Positions 26,986 through 35,989 are shown, counted from the first letter of the stretch. The stretch: DNA of 64,000 bases from an uncultured Eubacterium sp. (GCA_958446835.1 CAUCXT010000006.1:29268-93267); one strand, 5' to 3'. The notes: a model not told the origin generated them from the sequence alone. Program-made: numbers and translations.

Positions 26986-29078
26986 ATGGAATACGATGAA
27001 AAAGAATTTGAGGCGCGTGCCAATCGTATAGCAAGAGGAATGTGGCTCGCCATGCTGGTTGTATTTTCGGCTACTTATGCGATTGATGTTGCGAAGGGAC
27101 GCAGGAGCACAGCTTACTATGCGATGCTGTTGGTGTGCGGATGGGTGCCTTTTGTGGCAGGCTGCATTTTATTAAAGTTACAGGGGACAGATACGAAACA
27201 TTTTAAGAATGTTCTGGCGTATGGATTTGGAATTGTTTACCTGTATATTATGGTCACTACAAGGCAGGGATTTGCATTTACATATATATTTCCGCTTGCA
27301 AGTATGATTACTATTTATAAGGATAAGAAATATCTGCTCCGTTTTTCAACAATGAACTTAGTGATAGTTCTTATAAATATTGCAATAGGTTACTTTAGTG
27401 GAATGAAGACACCGGATGATAAGGTAACCTATCAGATGGAATTTGGAATCACGTTACTCTGCTATTTCGGATATATAATGTCAATCAGCCATCTTATAAA
27501 GTCTGATGGTACAATTTTGGGTTCTGTCAAGGATAATTTAAATCGCGTTGTGATGACTGTACATCAGGTGAAGGGTGCGAGAACACAATAGTTGATGGTG
27601 TTACGGTTGTACGTGAGTTGTCTGAGGAGAATAAGGAAGGTGCCGGTGTTGTAGTTTCAAGAATGGAAAGTGTTGCGCAGAATAATGCCGTTCTCAGTGA
27701 GAAGATTGATTCTACAATGAACATGACTAATGATATCAATGATCAGGTGGGAAATGTAGCGGGTCTTGTAGAGCATATTGTAGAGATAAGTGAGAAGTCC
27801 GCGGAGCATGCGGATTCAAGCTCTAAGCAGCTTGAGAACGCTGTAGAGGCAACCAACTCCATGGCAAAGCTTTCAGCAGACGTTGAGAATATTTTAAATG
27901 ACTTCCACAGCCAGTTTGACCGTGTGAAGGAGGAGACAAGTACTATTGAGGGAATCACATCAAAGACTAACTTACTTGCACTTAATGCGTCAATTGAGGC
28001 TGCAAGAGCAGGCGATGCAGGTCGAGGCTTTGCGGTAGTTGCCGATGAGATAAGAGATCTCAGCACAGGTACACAGAAGTCGTCCGGCAGCATTATGGAG
28101 GCTCTCATGCTTCTTGAAAGTACATCGGACAAAATGACGGAATCAATAACAACAATACTCAAGCTTATATCAGAGACTTTGGAGACTATTGAGCTTGTAA
28201 ATAACAGCGTTGGAACAATTGCAAGTGATTCTAAGCAGCTTGGAGACGAGATACAGGTTGTGGATTCAGCAATGAAACATGTTGAGACTTCAAACCAGAG
28301 TATGGTTGACAACATGAAGCAGGTTCAGGACATCATGGTTACGATTGTACAGGGTGTAAAGGAGTCGGAAGAGACTACCAGAACTATGATGAGTAAGTAT
28401 GATGAGACTGCAAAGAGTGTTGCGGATATAGAGAGCGTTGTAGGTAAGCTGGTGTCTGAGCTTGGTGCAGGCGGATTCATGAGCTCTGAGGATATTCAGG
28501 AGGGTATGAGCGTGTCATTGTTCGACCTAGAGGGCGAATATGAGTACCGCACAACAATTGATCTGGTAAAGCAGGGCAATGTATATATTCCGGCAACCAA
28601 CAAACTGACTTCATTCTTAGGTGATTTCAAGAAGAAAAAGTACAATGTACAGGTTATTGTCAACAACTCACTGTATGTCTGGAAGGAATCCGGTATTACT
28701 GTAGACAGGAATACAGCAGGACATTACATGCTTGTACTTTCCTCAAGACCTGAGGTTATGAACAGAAGAAAGCACCCAAGACTTGCGATGACCAATTCAT
28801 GCGAGGTTGTAATCAAGGGAACAGCGCATGCTGCAATGGGTAATGTAGTGAACATAAGTGCAGGCGGATTCGCGTTTGCAGTCAGGGATGTAGCATTCAA
28901 GACCGCAATCGGAAAAGAAGTCGAAATAAAAATTAATGATTTTGATTTGTTAAAGGGCGAGAAGCTCACCGGTGTAATCATCCGCTCAACGGATGATGAG
29001 GGTACATATATAGTTGGATGCCGTATGCCTGAGGACAACGAAGAGATTATGAACTATGTCAAGGCTAGAATGAAGTAA
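26986..29078 (+). pseudogene. Chemoreceptor with C-terminal PilZ domain, split by a frameshift
   Basis: Two adjoining frames make one protein. The first (26986-27591, GGAGG 9 bp upstream of ATG) has about six membrane segments and ends at TAG after VMTVHQVKGARTQ. The second continues one base back, reading NTIVDGVTVVREL and then a methyl-accepting domain with the conserved tip TSKTNLLALNASIEAARAGD, a linker, and a PilZ domain with RRKHPRL and NISAGGF, which binds cyclic di-GMP. A one-base deletion near 27580 in GCGAGAACAC restores the family sequence (GA-S-NTIVDG). It may be a true mutation or a sequence error. As written, the sensor and signalling halves are separated. A weak sigma-28-like match (TAAA-N15-TACAATAT) lies at 26931-26957. 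Confidence 0.85.
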
Positions 29079-29112
29079 ATTCATTTTCACGGTAAAGATT
29101 ATAGTATCAAAA

Positions 29113-29405
29113 CAAGCCGGTATAATCGCTGAGTGTATAATGTATTATATTTATGCATAGATATAATACGCTATGCGCGGCTAAGTATATAGCATGTTTT
29201 GATACCCGAAAACTATATGAAAAAAATATTGGTAAAGAAACTGCGGTTATATACAGTCTGCTGCATTGGTGGATTGATATAACCGCAGTTTTTTGGGTGG
29301 AATCAAATTCGGGTGCTCCAATACGCCATATATACCTAGCCGTGTATAACGTAATATGTATAAACATAATACATTATACACTCAAAGACTAGCGGGTATA
29401 CCTTG
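29113..29405. repeat. 293-bp imperfect inverted repeat (fold-back element)
   Basis: The two halves are imperfect reverse complements around a centre near 29265. Perfect inner arms AAACTGCGGTTATAT (29238-29252) and its complement (29277-29291) flank a 24-nt loop. Outer matching blocks include GAGTGTATAATGTATTAT with its complement at 29365-29390, CGGCTAAGTATATA, and ACCCGAA. The ends pair CAAG with CTTG. No transposase or convincing gene is inside. It could be a MITE-like element or a very long RNA hairpin. It fills most of the gap after the chemoreceptor gene. Confidence 0.75.
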
Positions 29406-29454
29406 CCACCCCGAATCAAAATTATTAAATAAAAGTAAAAAGGTTCTGTTTTAG

Positions 29455-29483
29455 TTGTGACATGGAGATAAATGTGCTACAAT
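29455..29483 (+). promoter_or_regulatory. Promoter of the cysteine-motif gene
   Basis: TTGTGA at 29455-29460, 17-nt spacer, TACAAT at 29478-29483, 65 bp before the start codon at 29548. Confidence 0.6.
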
Positions 29484-29547
29484 GTAGTTATAAATACTAG
29501 TTTATGAATAAAAGAGAACCGGTGTTGGAAATGAGGATTTATTTTTT

Positions 29548-30051
29548 ATGAATAGAAATGACTTTCACAAAAGATATATAAGTAAAATGAGCTCTTTTGA
29601 CAGAGAATTGCTTGGCGCCATAGTCGGGCTTGCAAAGACCTGTGGAAACAATCCGTACACGGATGACACGATTAAGCTTATATGTGAAGCTCTCTTAGCG
29701 TTCAATGAGGGCTGTGACAAGGCGCAGGCTGAGGAGTGGATTGAGAAGCTGCACAAGGAAAAGTACAATATTTCTCCAAGCTGTGCGGTGTGTCAGGCTC
29801 GATGTGGCAATACGGATGATTATGACATAAGCCTTATTCTGGAAGAAGAGCAGGATAAGCTTGAGATAAAACAGGAGCTTATCGCCCATTCAGTGTTGCT
29901 TTCAGACGCAGCTATGAGAAATAACGGATTGTATTCGGATGAAGCTTACAGGCTGGTATTGCTTGGGGTTCTTACAGTCCTTTCATACGAGATGTCATTG
30001 AAGGGACTTGAGAATGCCGCGGAGCAGGCAGAAAGATGGGAGGTACAATAA
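29548..30051 (+). CDS. Hypothetical protein with CxxCxxxCG motif
   Basis: 167 residues, mostly predicted helical from composition. A cysteine cluster CAVCQARCGNTDDYD lies near residues 79-93 and suggests a metal or Fe-S site; a further Cys at about 31 and 46 precede it. I do not recognise the family. The stop overlaps the start of the next small gene by one base (TAATG), so the two are translated together. Confidence 0.75.
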   Translation: MNRNDFHKRYISKMSSFDRELLGAIVGLAKTCGNNPYTDDTIKLICEALLAFNEGCDKAQAEEWIEKLHKEKYNISPSCAVCQARCGNTDDYDISLILEEEQDKLEIKQELIAHSVLLSDAAMRNNGLYSDEAYRLVLLGVLTVLSYEMSLKGLENAAEQAERWEVQ

Positions 30052-30230
30052 TGGCAGCTACCAATTGCGAGATGTGCAGTTATTATGTATATGATGAAGA
30101 GTCCGAGTGCTATGTATGTGATATGGACCTTGACGAGGATGACCTTGTGAAGTTTCTGCAGGGCACTAATGACAGATGCGCGTATTTTTCCATGAACGAT
30201 GAATATGCCGTGGTTAGAAAGCAGATGTGA
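30051..30230 (+). CDS. DUF6472-like small cysteine protein
   Basis: 59 residues from ATG 30051, preceded by GGGAGG at the proper distance; longer upstream reading would overlap the preceding gene. The sequence NCEMCSYYVYDEESECYVCD has CxxC and CxxC pairs typical of this small Clostridia family, followed by an acidic LDEDDLVKFL segment. Function unknown; a zinc-knuckle or redox role is plausible. Coupled to the upstream cysteine-motif gene. Confidence 0.8.
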   Translation: MAATNCEMCSYYVYDEESECYVCDMDLDEDDLVKFLQGTNDRCAYFSMNDEYAVVRKQM

Positions 30231-30300
30231 TACTCTTTTCGGAGTGGACATTGAGGTTTTTAAATAAGACAACAGTAATCCTACCGGCTTTAGATTATGG

Positions 30301-30326
30301 AAAGCTTATGTTGTGATATAAGCTTT
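30301..30326 (+). promoter_or_regulatory. Stem-loop ahead of degV
   Basis: AAAGCTTAT and ATAAGCTTT form a perfect 9-bp stem with an 8-nt loop, 37 bp before the degV start. No T-run follows, so it is more likely a leader structure or operator than a terminator. Confidence 0.35.
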
Positions 30327-30363
30327 AGAAATGAAAATTATTATAGAAAAGATGAGGTAAATT

Positions 30364-31239
30364 ATGTTTCGTTTAATTTCAGATGGCTCCTGCGACCTTG
30401 GCACAGAGCGCGCAAAAAAGTATGATATAGATGTGGTTCCGTTTTATGTGTCCTTCGATGAAAAGCAGTATGACAGGGAGATAGTAGATATAGGAATCCG
30501 CGATTTTTATGAGAGAATGGTTAAGGACAAGGGCGTGTACCCTAAGTCATCCATGCCATCGGTCGATGACTATGTGAAGGCATTTATGCCTTATGTAAAA
30601 AACGGCGAGGAGATACTGTGCCTCTGCATAACAACCAAGTTCTCAGGTTCATACAACTCTGCGATGAATGCCAAGAACATGATACTTGAGGATTATTCGG
30701 ATGCGGTCATTGAGGTTATGGATACGCAGGTTGACACAGTGCTTCAGGGAATATTCACACTTGAGGCGGCGAGAATGCGTGATGCCGGATGGAGCCTCTC
30801 CGATACGGTTAAGAGACTTAACGAGATGATACCTCATTCAAGAATATTATTTACGGTTGGCTCAATGGACTATCTTGTGCACGGCGGAAGAGCGGGAAAG
30901 ACTGCCGGAATAATCGCCGGAACACTGGGACTTAAGCCGATGATTATATTAAAGGACGGAGAAATCTACTCAGGCGGAATAGCACACGGAAGAAAGAAGT
31001 CCATGGTCAAGGTCATCGACCTTATGCATAAGTACTTTGCTGAGACAGGGGAGAACATAGATGACTATGTTATCGTTGTAGGCTTTGGCTATGATGAGAA
31101 AGAAGCGGTTCAGTTCAGGGATATGGTTCAGGCGGACACAGGAAGAAATGATATAGACATATTCCAGATTGGTGCAACGATAGCGGTGCATACGGGACCT
31201 TATCCACTTGGAGTGGGAATACTCAGGAAGGCGTTCTAA
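30364..31239 (+). CDS. DegV family protein (fatty-acid binding)
   Basis: 291 residues, normal for DegV. Recognisable features are FRLISDGSCDL at the N-terminus, SSMPSVDDYVKAF, CITTKFSGSYNSAMNA near residue 90 and VGSMDYLVHGGRAGKTAG near 160. Family members bind a fatty acid in a deep pocket, and some act as FakB subunits presenting it to a fatty-acid kinase. No fakA is in this window. AGGT precedes the ATG. Confidence 0.93.
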   Translation: MFRLISDGSCDLGTERAKKYDIDVVPFYVSFDEKQYDREIVDIGIRDFYERMVKDKGVYPKSSMPSVDDYVKAFMPYVKNGEEILCLCITTKFSGSYNSAMNAKNMILEDYSDAVIEVMDTQVDTVLQGIFTLEAARMRDAGWSLSDTVKRLNEMIPHSRILFTVGSMDYLVHGGRAGKTAGIIAGTLGLKPMIILKDGEIYSGGIAHGRKKSMVKVIDLMHKYFAETGENIDDYVIVVGFGYDEKEAVQFRDMVQADTGRNDIDIFQIGATIAVHTGPYPLGVGILRKAF

Positions 31240-31300
31240 TAATTTCCGCGAGAATGAGGCTGATAACCGGGTTATAAAAATATTGGTATTGGAGAAGGCT

Positions 31301-31516
31301 ATGTTTATAAAGGATGATAATACCTATAACGATATAAGGGAAAAATCGTTAAACCAGTGGCTTGACGAGATGGAAAAGCATGAGGATATCGCGGTGCGCG
31401 GAGGTGTTAAGCTCACCCGCGAGTATGTCCGGCACCTTAAGGATGAGATAGAGAGACTTAAGGGTGAGAATGAGTTGAAGAACAGCTATCTCAAGAAGAT
31501 GAGCAACAGAAAATAA
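31301..31516 (+). CDS. Small coiled-coil protein
   Basis: 71 residues from ATG 31301, preceded by TTGGAGAAGG; the open frame begins earlier inside degV but that part lacks a ribosome binding site. Charged and helical, with RHLKDEIERLKGENELKNSY forming a likely coiled coil at the C-terminus. No family recognised. It follows degV by 61 bp and ends just before a terminator. Confidence 0.7.
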   Translation: MFIKDDNTYNDIREKSLNQWLDEMEKHEDIAVRGGVKLTREYVRHLKDEIERLKGENELKNSYLKKMSNRK

Positions 31517-31556
31517 GTGGTATCAAAATTTTAAAAGTGAATTTGATGAAAAGAAG

Positions 31557-31598
31557 AAGGTCTGCTGGGCATGCAAAAGTGTACCCGCAGACCTTTTT
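31557..31598 (+). terminator. Intrinsic terminator
   Basis: AAGGTCTGC-TGGG paired with CCC-GCAGACCTT, then a T-run. It ends the degV unit and separates it from the flagellar-type operon. Confidence 0.85.
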
Positions 31599-31781
31599 CA
31601 ATTAATTAATGGGATTCGTGTGGAAAAACACATCATATGCACTTGTAGATTTAATTGGCGGATTTTGTCAAATTAATCTTAATAGGAAAGCTAAGTTGTC
31701 AATGAATCATTCAGAATAAAATTAAAAAACTGAGAGGTGAGTTTTTCATTACAAAAAAGAGGCATTTCATTACATCCTGCA

Positions 31782-31808
31782 TAAATTTACCCCATTGTAT
31801 GTCGATAC
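31782..31808 (+). promoter_or_regulatory. Sigma-28 (flagellar) type promoter
   Basis: TAAA at 31782-31785, exactly 15 nt, then GTCGATAC at 31801-31808. The sigma-D/sigma-28 consensus in Firmicutes is TAAA-N15-GCCGATAT. It lies 168 bp upstream of a gene whose N-terminus resembles flagellar filament or hook-associated proteins, which supports the call. Confidence 0.65.
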
Positions 31809-31812
31809 CATA

Positions 31813-31883
31813 AGCATAGAGATGCTTATAGCAGAGGGATGCTTATAGCATAGAGATGCTTACAGCATATAGAATGTGCTTAG
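31813..31883 (+). repeat. 17-bp tandem palindromic repeat
   Basis: AGCATAGAGATGCTTAT occurs at 31813, 31830 and 31847 with few changes, and a degenerate fourth copy starts at 31864. Each unit is itself a palindrome (AAGCAT-agag-ATGCTT). It begins 5 bp after the sigma-28-like -10 element, so it is in the transcribed leader. Confidence 0.7.
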
Positions 31884-31895
31884 GCATAAATCCAA

Positions 31896-31947
31896 TAGGT
31901 AATTGCACAGCATATGATTATCGCATACTAAATTTCGCAATTACCTA
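31896..31947 (+). promoter_or_regulatory. Leader stem-loop before the flagellar-type gene
   Basis: TAGGTAATTGC and GCAATTACCTA form a perfect 11-bp stem with a 30-nt loop, just ahead of the AGGAGG of the next gene. It could control translation. Confidence 0.5.
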
Positions 31948-31976
31948 ACATAAATAAAAAGGCAGGAGGTAATCGT

Positions 31977-32627
31977 ATGAGAATCACTAATCAGTTGCTT
32001 ACAAGTACAGCAAAAAAAGGAGGAATCACCATCAACAGAAGGACACTTCTTGACATGCTGGGGTACAGTTCTGCGACTGTCGGCAGCAATCTGGGGGCAT
32101 ACAGTTCAGTCAAGACAACGAGCTACACTAAGCTTGAGAAGGCTTCAAAGGAGCTGACGCAGAACGCAAAGAAGCTCACAGCTTCCGATGAGAAATCCCT
32201 GTTTGGCAAGGCGTTGATAAGCGGAAGCACGAAGGATATCACATCCACGGTAAGTGATATGGTTGAGCAGTACAATCAGACATTAAAGCAGCTTGGAACA
32301 ACGGGTGATGTCATGGGTAAGCTCTACAAGCAGGAGTTAAGTGCCATCTTTGAGGATAACAAGGAAGCGTTAAAGAGCGTTGGAATCACGCAGGAGAAGG
32401 ACGGAAGCCTCACTGTTGATGAGAAGGTGCTGCAGAGCGCGGATATCGATACACTTAAGAAGGTATTCGGAAGCGGAAGCGATTTCAGTTCGAGACTTGG
32501 CGCGGTCGGCGAATATGTAAACAAATATGCCACAGCCAATCTTGACAGCATTACGAGCACCTATAACTCCAATGGCACAGCGTACACGTCGGGAAGCTAC
32601 ACAGCAAAATATAATTTTTGGGGATAA
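31977..32627 (+). CDS. Flagellar filament/hook-associated-like protein
   Basis: 216 residues with AGGAGG upstream of ATG. The start MRITNQLL matches the opening of FlgL/FlgK-type proteins, and the C-terminal part (IDTLKKVFGSGSDFSSRLGA, VGEYVNKYATANLDSITSTY) resembles the end of FliD-type proteins. It is far shorter than either, and I do not recognise an exact family. No signal peptide, as expected for type III flagellar export. A sigma-28-like promoter precedes it and a second gene follows 6 bp downstream, so the pair is probably a late flagellar operon. The flagellar role is inference. Confidence 0.6.
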   Translation: MRITNQLLTSTAKKGGITINRRTLLDMLGYSSATVGSNLGAYSSVKTTSYTKLEKASKELTQNAKKLTASDEKSLFGKALISGSTKDITSTVSDMVEQYNQTLKQLGTTGDVMGKLYKQELSAIFEDNKEALKSVGITQEKDGSLTVDEKVLQSADIDTLKKVFGSGSDFSSRLGAVGEYVNKYATANLDSITSTYNSNGTAYTSGSYTAKYNFWG

Positions 32628-32633
32628 AAGCGT

Positions 32634-33302
32634 ATGAGTGTTACAATTAATTTGTCATCCAATGGAAAAATGTCGAGCATGCTGTCAAATAACAGTATGC
32701 TAAAGAGCACAAAAGAAAAGCTGCAAAGACAGACAGAGCGCGACAACAAGGTAGCTTTTTTCGAGGCGCAGAAGGAAAATCTTAAAAAGACAGAGGCTTC
32801 GGACGTTGAAGGTATAGCTAAGAAGCTTGAGCTTTTTAATTCGTATGAGGATGAGATTAAGGCGGTGAAGCAGGAGTACAACAGCTCACAGATGTTTTAT
32901 GCGATGGACGAGGCGCGGGAGCGCGGCGAGAAGCTTGCTGAGGCTGCCAAGAAGAATAAGCCTAAGACCGAGGAGGAGAGAAAGAAGGAAGCTCTCAAGG
33001 AGGCTGAAGGTGATGAGTCCGGTGACGGCATGCTTTCCGAGATTATGGACACACTTGATGAGATTGAGGAGAAGCAGCTTGAGGCGGCTGAGAGTACAGC
33101 GGGACAGACTGAGGAAGCACTGTTACAGGATAGTATGAAAGATGATACCTTGGTAAATGATGTAGCCGGAAGTGCGGAAAACGTAACGTCCGCTTCGTAT
33201 GCGGAACAGGGAAAGACCGCTGAGACAGCAGCGGAGAACGGCAATGTGGTACCGGATAAATACAGTCATAAGAATTATGTGCCGTTTGATGTGAGAATAT
33301 AA
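32634..33302 (+). CDS. Charged helical protein of the flagellar-type pair
   Basis: 222 residues with no recognised domain. It opens with a Ser/Asn-rich segment, then has a long Lys/Glu-rich region with coiled-coil character (about 25-150) and an acidic low-complexity stretch, and ends in the compact motif KNYVPFDVRI. It starts 6 bp after the preceding gene with a weak ribosome binding site, which suggests translational coupling. Helical charged partners of this kind are often chaperones or structural accessory proteins; that is inference. Confidence 0.6.
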   Translation: MSVTINLSSNGKMSSMLSNNSMLKSTKEKLQRQTERDNKVAFFEAQKENLKKTEASDVEGIAKKLELFNSYEDEIKAVKQEYNSSQMFYAMDEARERGEKLAEAAKKNKPKTEEERKKEALKEAEGDESGDGMLSEIMDTLDEIEEKQLEAAESTAGQTEEALLQDSMKDDTLVNDVAGSAENVTSASYAEQGKTAETAAENGNVVPDKYSHKNYVPFDVRI

Positions 33303-33338
33303 AAAGTATGAGCGACAGGATGAGTTAAATCAGAAGAG

Positions 33339-33406
33339 CCCCCGGTGTGGAGATTGCTATGTGCAGTAAAGATGTATATAGCAGTCTCCAGCCGGGGGGA
33401 TTTTTT
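33339..33406 (+). terminator. Intrinsic terminator of the flagellar-type pair
   Basis: CCCCCGG paired with CCGGGGG, with an inner arm TGGAGATTGCTAT / ATAGCAGTCTCCA, followed by TTTTTT. Confidence 0.88.
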
Positions 33407-33457
33407 AATAGTAGGAAATTATGTTGAAATTCTAAGTTATACTTATATTTTCACAAA

Positions 33458-34819
33458 TCAGTTTTTGCCGTATTTCACCGACGGACGGTACACCATAAGC
33501 GCGATAAATATAAGCACCGCCGTTGTCGACAGGCTGATTGGGTAGGCGAGCATGAGTGCACCGAAGGTTCTGTGTGCGGCAAAATATGTGTACACCCACA
33601 CGATTCTCACGGCACACACGCCGATGATTGTGAGCACGGCAGGTACCAGCGATATCCCGAAGCCACGCAGATAGCCGGACATTATCTCGTATATCATGCT
33701 GAATATGTAAGCGATGAAGATGAGAACCAGACGCGTGTAGCCAATCTCAATTACCTGTGGGTCGCTGTTAAAGATGGACAGCAACATCCTTCCGCACAGG
33801 AGGATGACCACGATGGAGACAAAGCAGGTAATTGCCGCTTCGCAAAGGCACAGAATGAGTGTGCGCTTGCAGCGCTTTATCTGCTTTGCGCCGTAGTTCT
33901 GACCCACAAAGGTTGTACATGCCTGGCTGAACGAGTTGAATATGTAGTAAACGAATATTTCTATGTTGTAGGCGGCGCTTGAGGCTGCTATTACAACGGT
34001 TCCGAGGCTGTTGATTGCCGCCTGGATGACGATGTTTGCTAGGTTGAACACCGCGCTCTGTATTCCTGCGGGCAGACCTATCTTTATGATTTTTCCAAGA
34101 CATTCTTTGTCAATTCCGAGCTTTTTCACATCGATACGGATAACCTTGTCCGTGTGCATAAGCCGCACGAAGAGAACGGCGGAGCTTACGGTGTTGGATA
34201 TGACGGTTGCGATGGCAACACCGTTTACCGTCATTTTTAGCAGCACAACGAAGAACAGGTTTAAAAGTACATTCAATACGCCGGACAGTGCAAGCGCCTG
34301 CAACGGTATTTTCGTGTCGCCGGTGCTTCTAAATATCGCTGCCTCAAAATTATATAAGAATATGACCGGCATGCCGATGAGATATATCCTTATGTACATG
34401 AGCGCGTAGTCGAACACATCATCCGGGACGTTTAAAAGGCGCAGTATATATCCGATGAACAACTCACCGAGTACAGTGACGAGCAGTCCTCCGATAAGTG
34501 AGGTTATGATTGAGGTGTGAACCGCTTTCTGGACGGTCTTGTTGTCACCACGCCCGATGGCGTTGGAGATTACCATGTTGGTTCCGAGGGAAATTCCGAT
34601 GAACAGGTTTAAAAGCATGCCTATAATCGGGGTGTTCGCGCCGACTGCGGCGATGGCTGCCGTCCTGTCGGTTGCGGCGAAGTTGCCGACAATCGCGATA
34701 TCCGAGGCGTTAAAGAGCTGTTCAAGGATTCCGGTGGCGGCAACAGGAAGCGCATAGAGCGGAATCTTGTTCCAGATGCTGCCGTTTAGCATATCGAGTT
34801 GTTTTTTTGATGAACTCAT
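33458..34819 (-). CDS. MATE family efflux transporter
   Basis: 453 residues with about 12 membrane segments, typical of the MATE/DinF superfamily. The N-terminal region KIPLYALPVAATGILEQLF and the conserved LFNASDIAIVGNFA fit the NorM/VmrA-type branch. It exports cationic compounds in exchange for sodium or protons. AGGAG lies upstream. The divergent LysR gene at 35018 may control it. Substrate unknown. Confidence 0.93.
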   Translation of the reverse strand: MSSSKKQLDMLNGSIWNKIPLYALPVAATGILEQLFNASDIAIVGNFAATDRTAAIAAVGANTPIIGMLLNLFIGISLGTNMVISNAIGRGDNKTVQKAVHTSIITSLIGGLLVTVLGELFIGYILRLLNVPDDVFDYALMYIRIYLIGMPVIFLYNFEAAIFRSTGDTKIPLQALALSGVLNVLLNLFFVVLLKMTVNGVAIATVISNTVSSAVLFVRLMHTDKVIRIDVKKLGIDKECLGKIIKIGLPAGIQSAVFNLANIVIQAAINSLGTVVIAASSAAYNIEIFVYYIFNSFSQACTTFVGQNYGAKQIKRCKRTLILCLCEAAITCFVSIVVILLCGRMLLSIFNSDPQVIEIGYTRLVLIFIAYIFSMIYEIMSGYLRGFGISLVPAVLTIIGVCAVRIVWVYTYFAAHRTFGALMLAYPISLSTTAVLIFIALMVYRPSVKYGKN

Positions 34820-35017
34820 AGAAGAGGCTCCTTTTTAAAAATCATATTGTGTTATCTTTTCATGCTGTATTATAAAGTTCATGCAATATAATAGTAAATA
34901 CCTATTAACTATGATATTATATAGCTAAAAGGCATGATTAGTAAGATTGGTTTTATTACAGCCGGTGATGTATATAGCGGCATGGTTTACATCAGAATCA
35001 AGAAGGGAGACACCTAT

Positions 35018-35887
35018 ATGGACATCCGGGTACTGCGCTACTTCCTTGCCGTTGCGCGCGAGGAGAACATAACTAAGGCGGCACAGAGCCTTCACATCAC
35101 CCAGCCGTCGCTCTCAAAACAGCTCATGGAGCTTGAGGCTGAGGTTGGCAGGAAGCTTTTGATCCGTGGGAAGAAGAAGGTCACGCTCACGCAGGAGGGG
35201 CATTTGCTGAGAAAGAGAGCGGAGGAGCTGGTCGCACTTATGGAAAAGACGGAGCGCGAGCTTGCCTCCGATGATGAGGAGTTGTCGGGAGAGTTATATA
35301 TAGGAGGAAACGCCACGGCTTCGGTGCTTGAGATTGCCGCACAGTTAAGGAAAGAACATGAAGGTGTGAGGTTCCATTTTTACAGTGGGGACGCGACGGA
35401 TGTATTAGAGAGGCTTGACCACGGAAATCTTGATTTTGCGGTCATGCTTGAGCCGGTGGACACGGTAAAGTATGATTTTCTCTCACTTTCGGGCAGTTCG
35501 GAGTGGGGACTGCTTATGGAGAGAGGATGTGAGCTTGCGAAAGGGAAGGCGGTGAGCCGTGAGGAGCTTGTGAGGGCACCTCTGATACTGCACCAGAGAA
35601 TTGGATTGCAGGAGGAGATTGCGCATTGGGCACAGATAAGCCTAGAGCGCATGAATATCGTGGCAACCTACAATGTTGTTCACGGAAGCCCGATAGCCTT
35701 TGTGGAGAGTGGGCTTGGATATTTTCTCACCACGCGGGATTTGCTGGCGCCGAGGCTTGACGATAGCGTGTGCTTCCGCCCGCTGAATCCACCGCTCATA
35801 ACGAAATATGCGCTTGTGTGGAAGAAGCACGCGGTGTTCGGGAAGGTGGCGGAGGCATTTCTTGAGAGGATGAAATTCTTAAATTAG
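35018..35887 (+). CDS. LysR family regulator
   Basis: 289 residues from ATG 35018, with AAGGGAG upstream; a longer reading from 34934 adds residues not typical of LysR. The N-terminal winged helix is MDIRVLRYFLAVAREENITK and the following AAQSLHITQPSLSKQL; the rest is a periplasmic-binding-like sensor domain. It is divergent from the MATE gene across 198 bp, the usual layout for LysR and its target. Confidence 0.94.
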   Translation: MDIRVLRYFLAVAREENITKAAQSLHITQPSLSKQLMELEAEVGRKLLIRGKKKVTLTQEGHLLRKRAEELVALMEKTERELASDDEELSGELYIGGNATASVLEIAAQLRKEHEGVRFHFYSGDATDVLERLDHGNLDFAVMLEPVDTVKYDFLSLSGSSEWGLLMERGCELAKGKAVSREELVRAPLILHQRIGLQEEIAHWAQISLERMNIVATYNVVHGSPIAFVESGLGYFLTTRDLLAPRLDDSVCFRPLNPPLITKYALVWKKHAVFGKVAEAFLERMKFLN

Positions 35888-35989
35888 TTAAATAAGATTC
35901 CGTTTTTATGTGAAAAGTGATAGAATGGCTGTAACCGCAAGTGGCGGGTACAGCCATTTTTATACCGAAAATGTAAAGGAGAACACAGG

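Noticed and set aside
27560..27620. Programmed frameshift in the chemoreceptor gene
   Set aside because: No slippery heptamer or homopolymer at the join; a simple one-base deletion explains it better.
29107..29392. Opposed open frames of 79 and 86 codons in the fold-back element
   Set aside because: They arise from the symmetry of the inverted repeat (both end in the same CINIIHYTL residues) and lack ribosome binding sites.
31813..31883. Possible CRISPR array
   Set aside because: The 17-bp units are directly adjacent with no spacers, and no cas genes are in the window.
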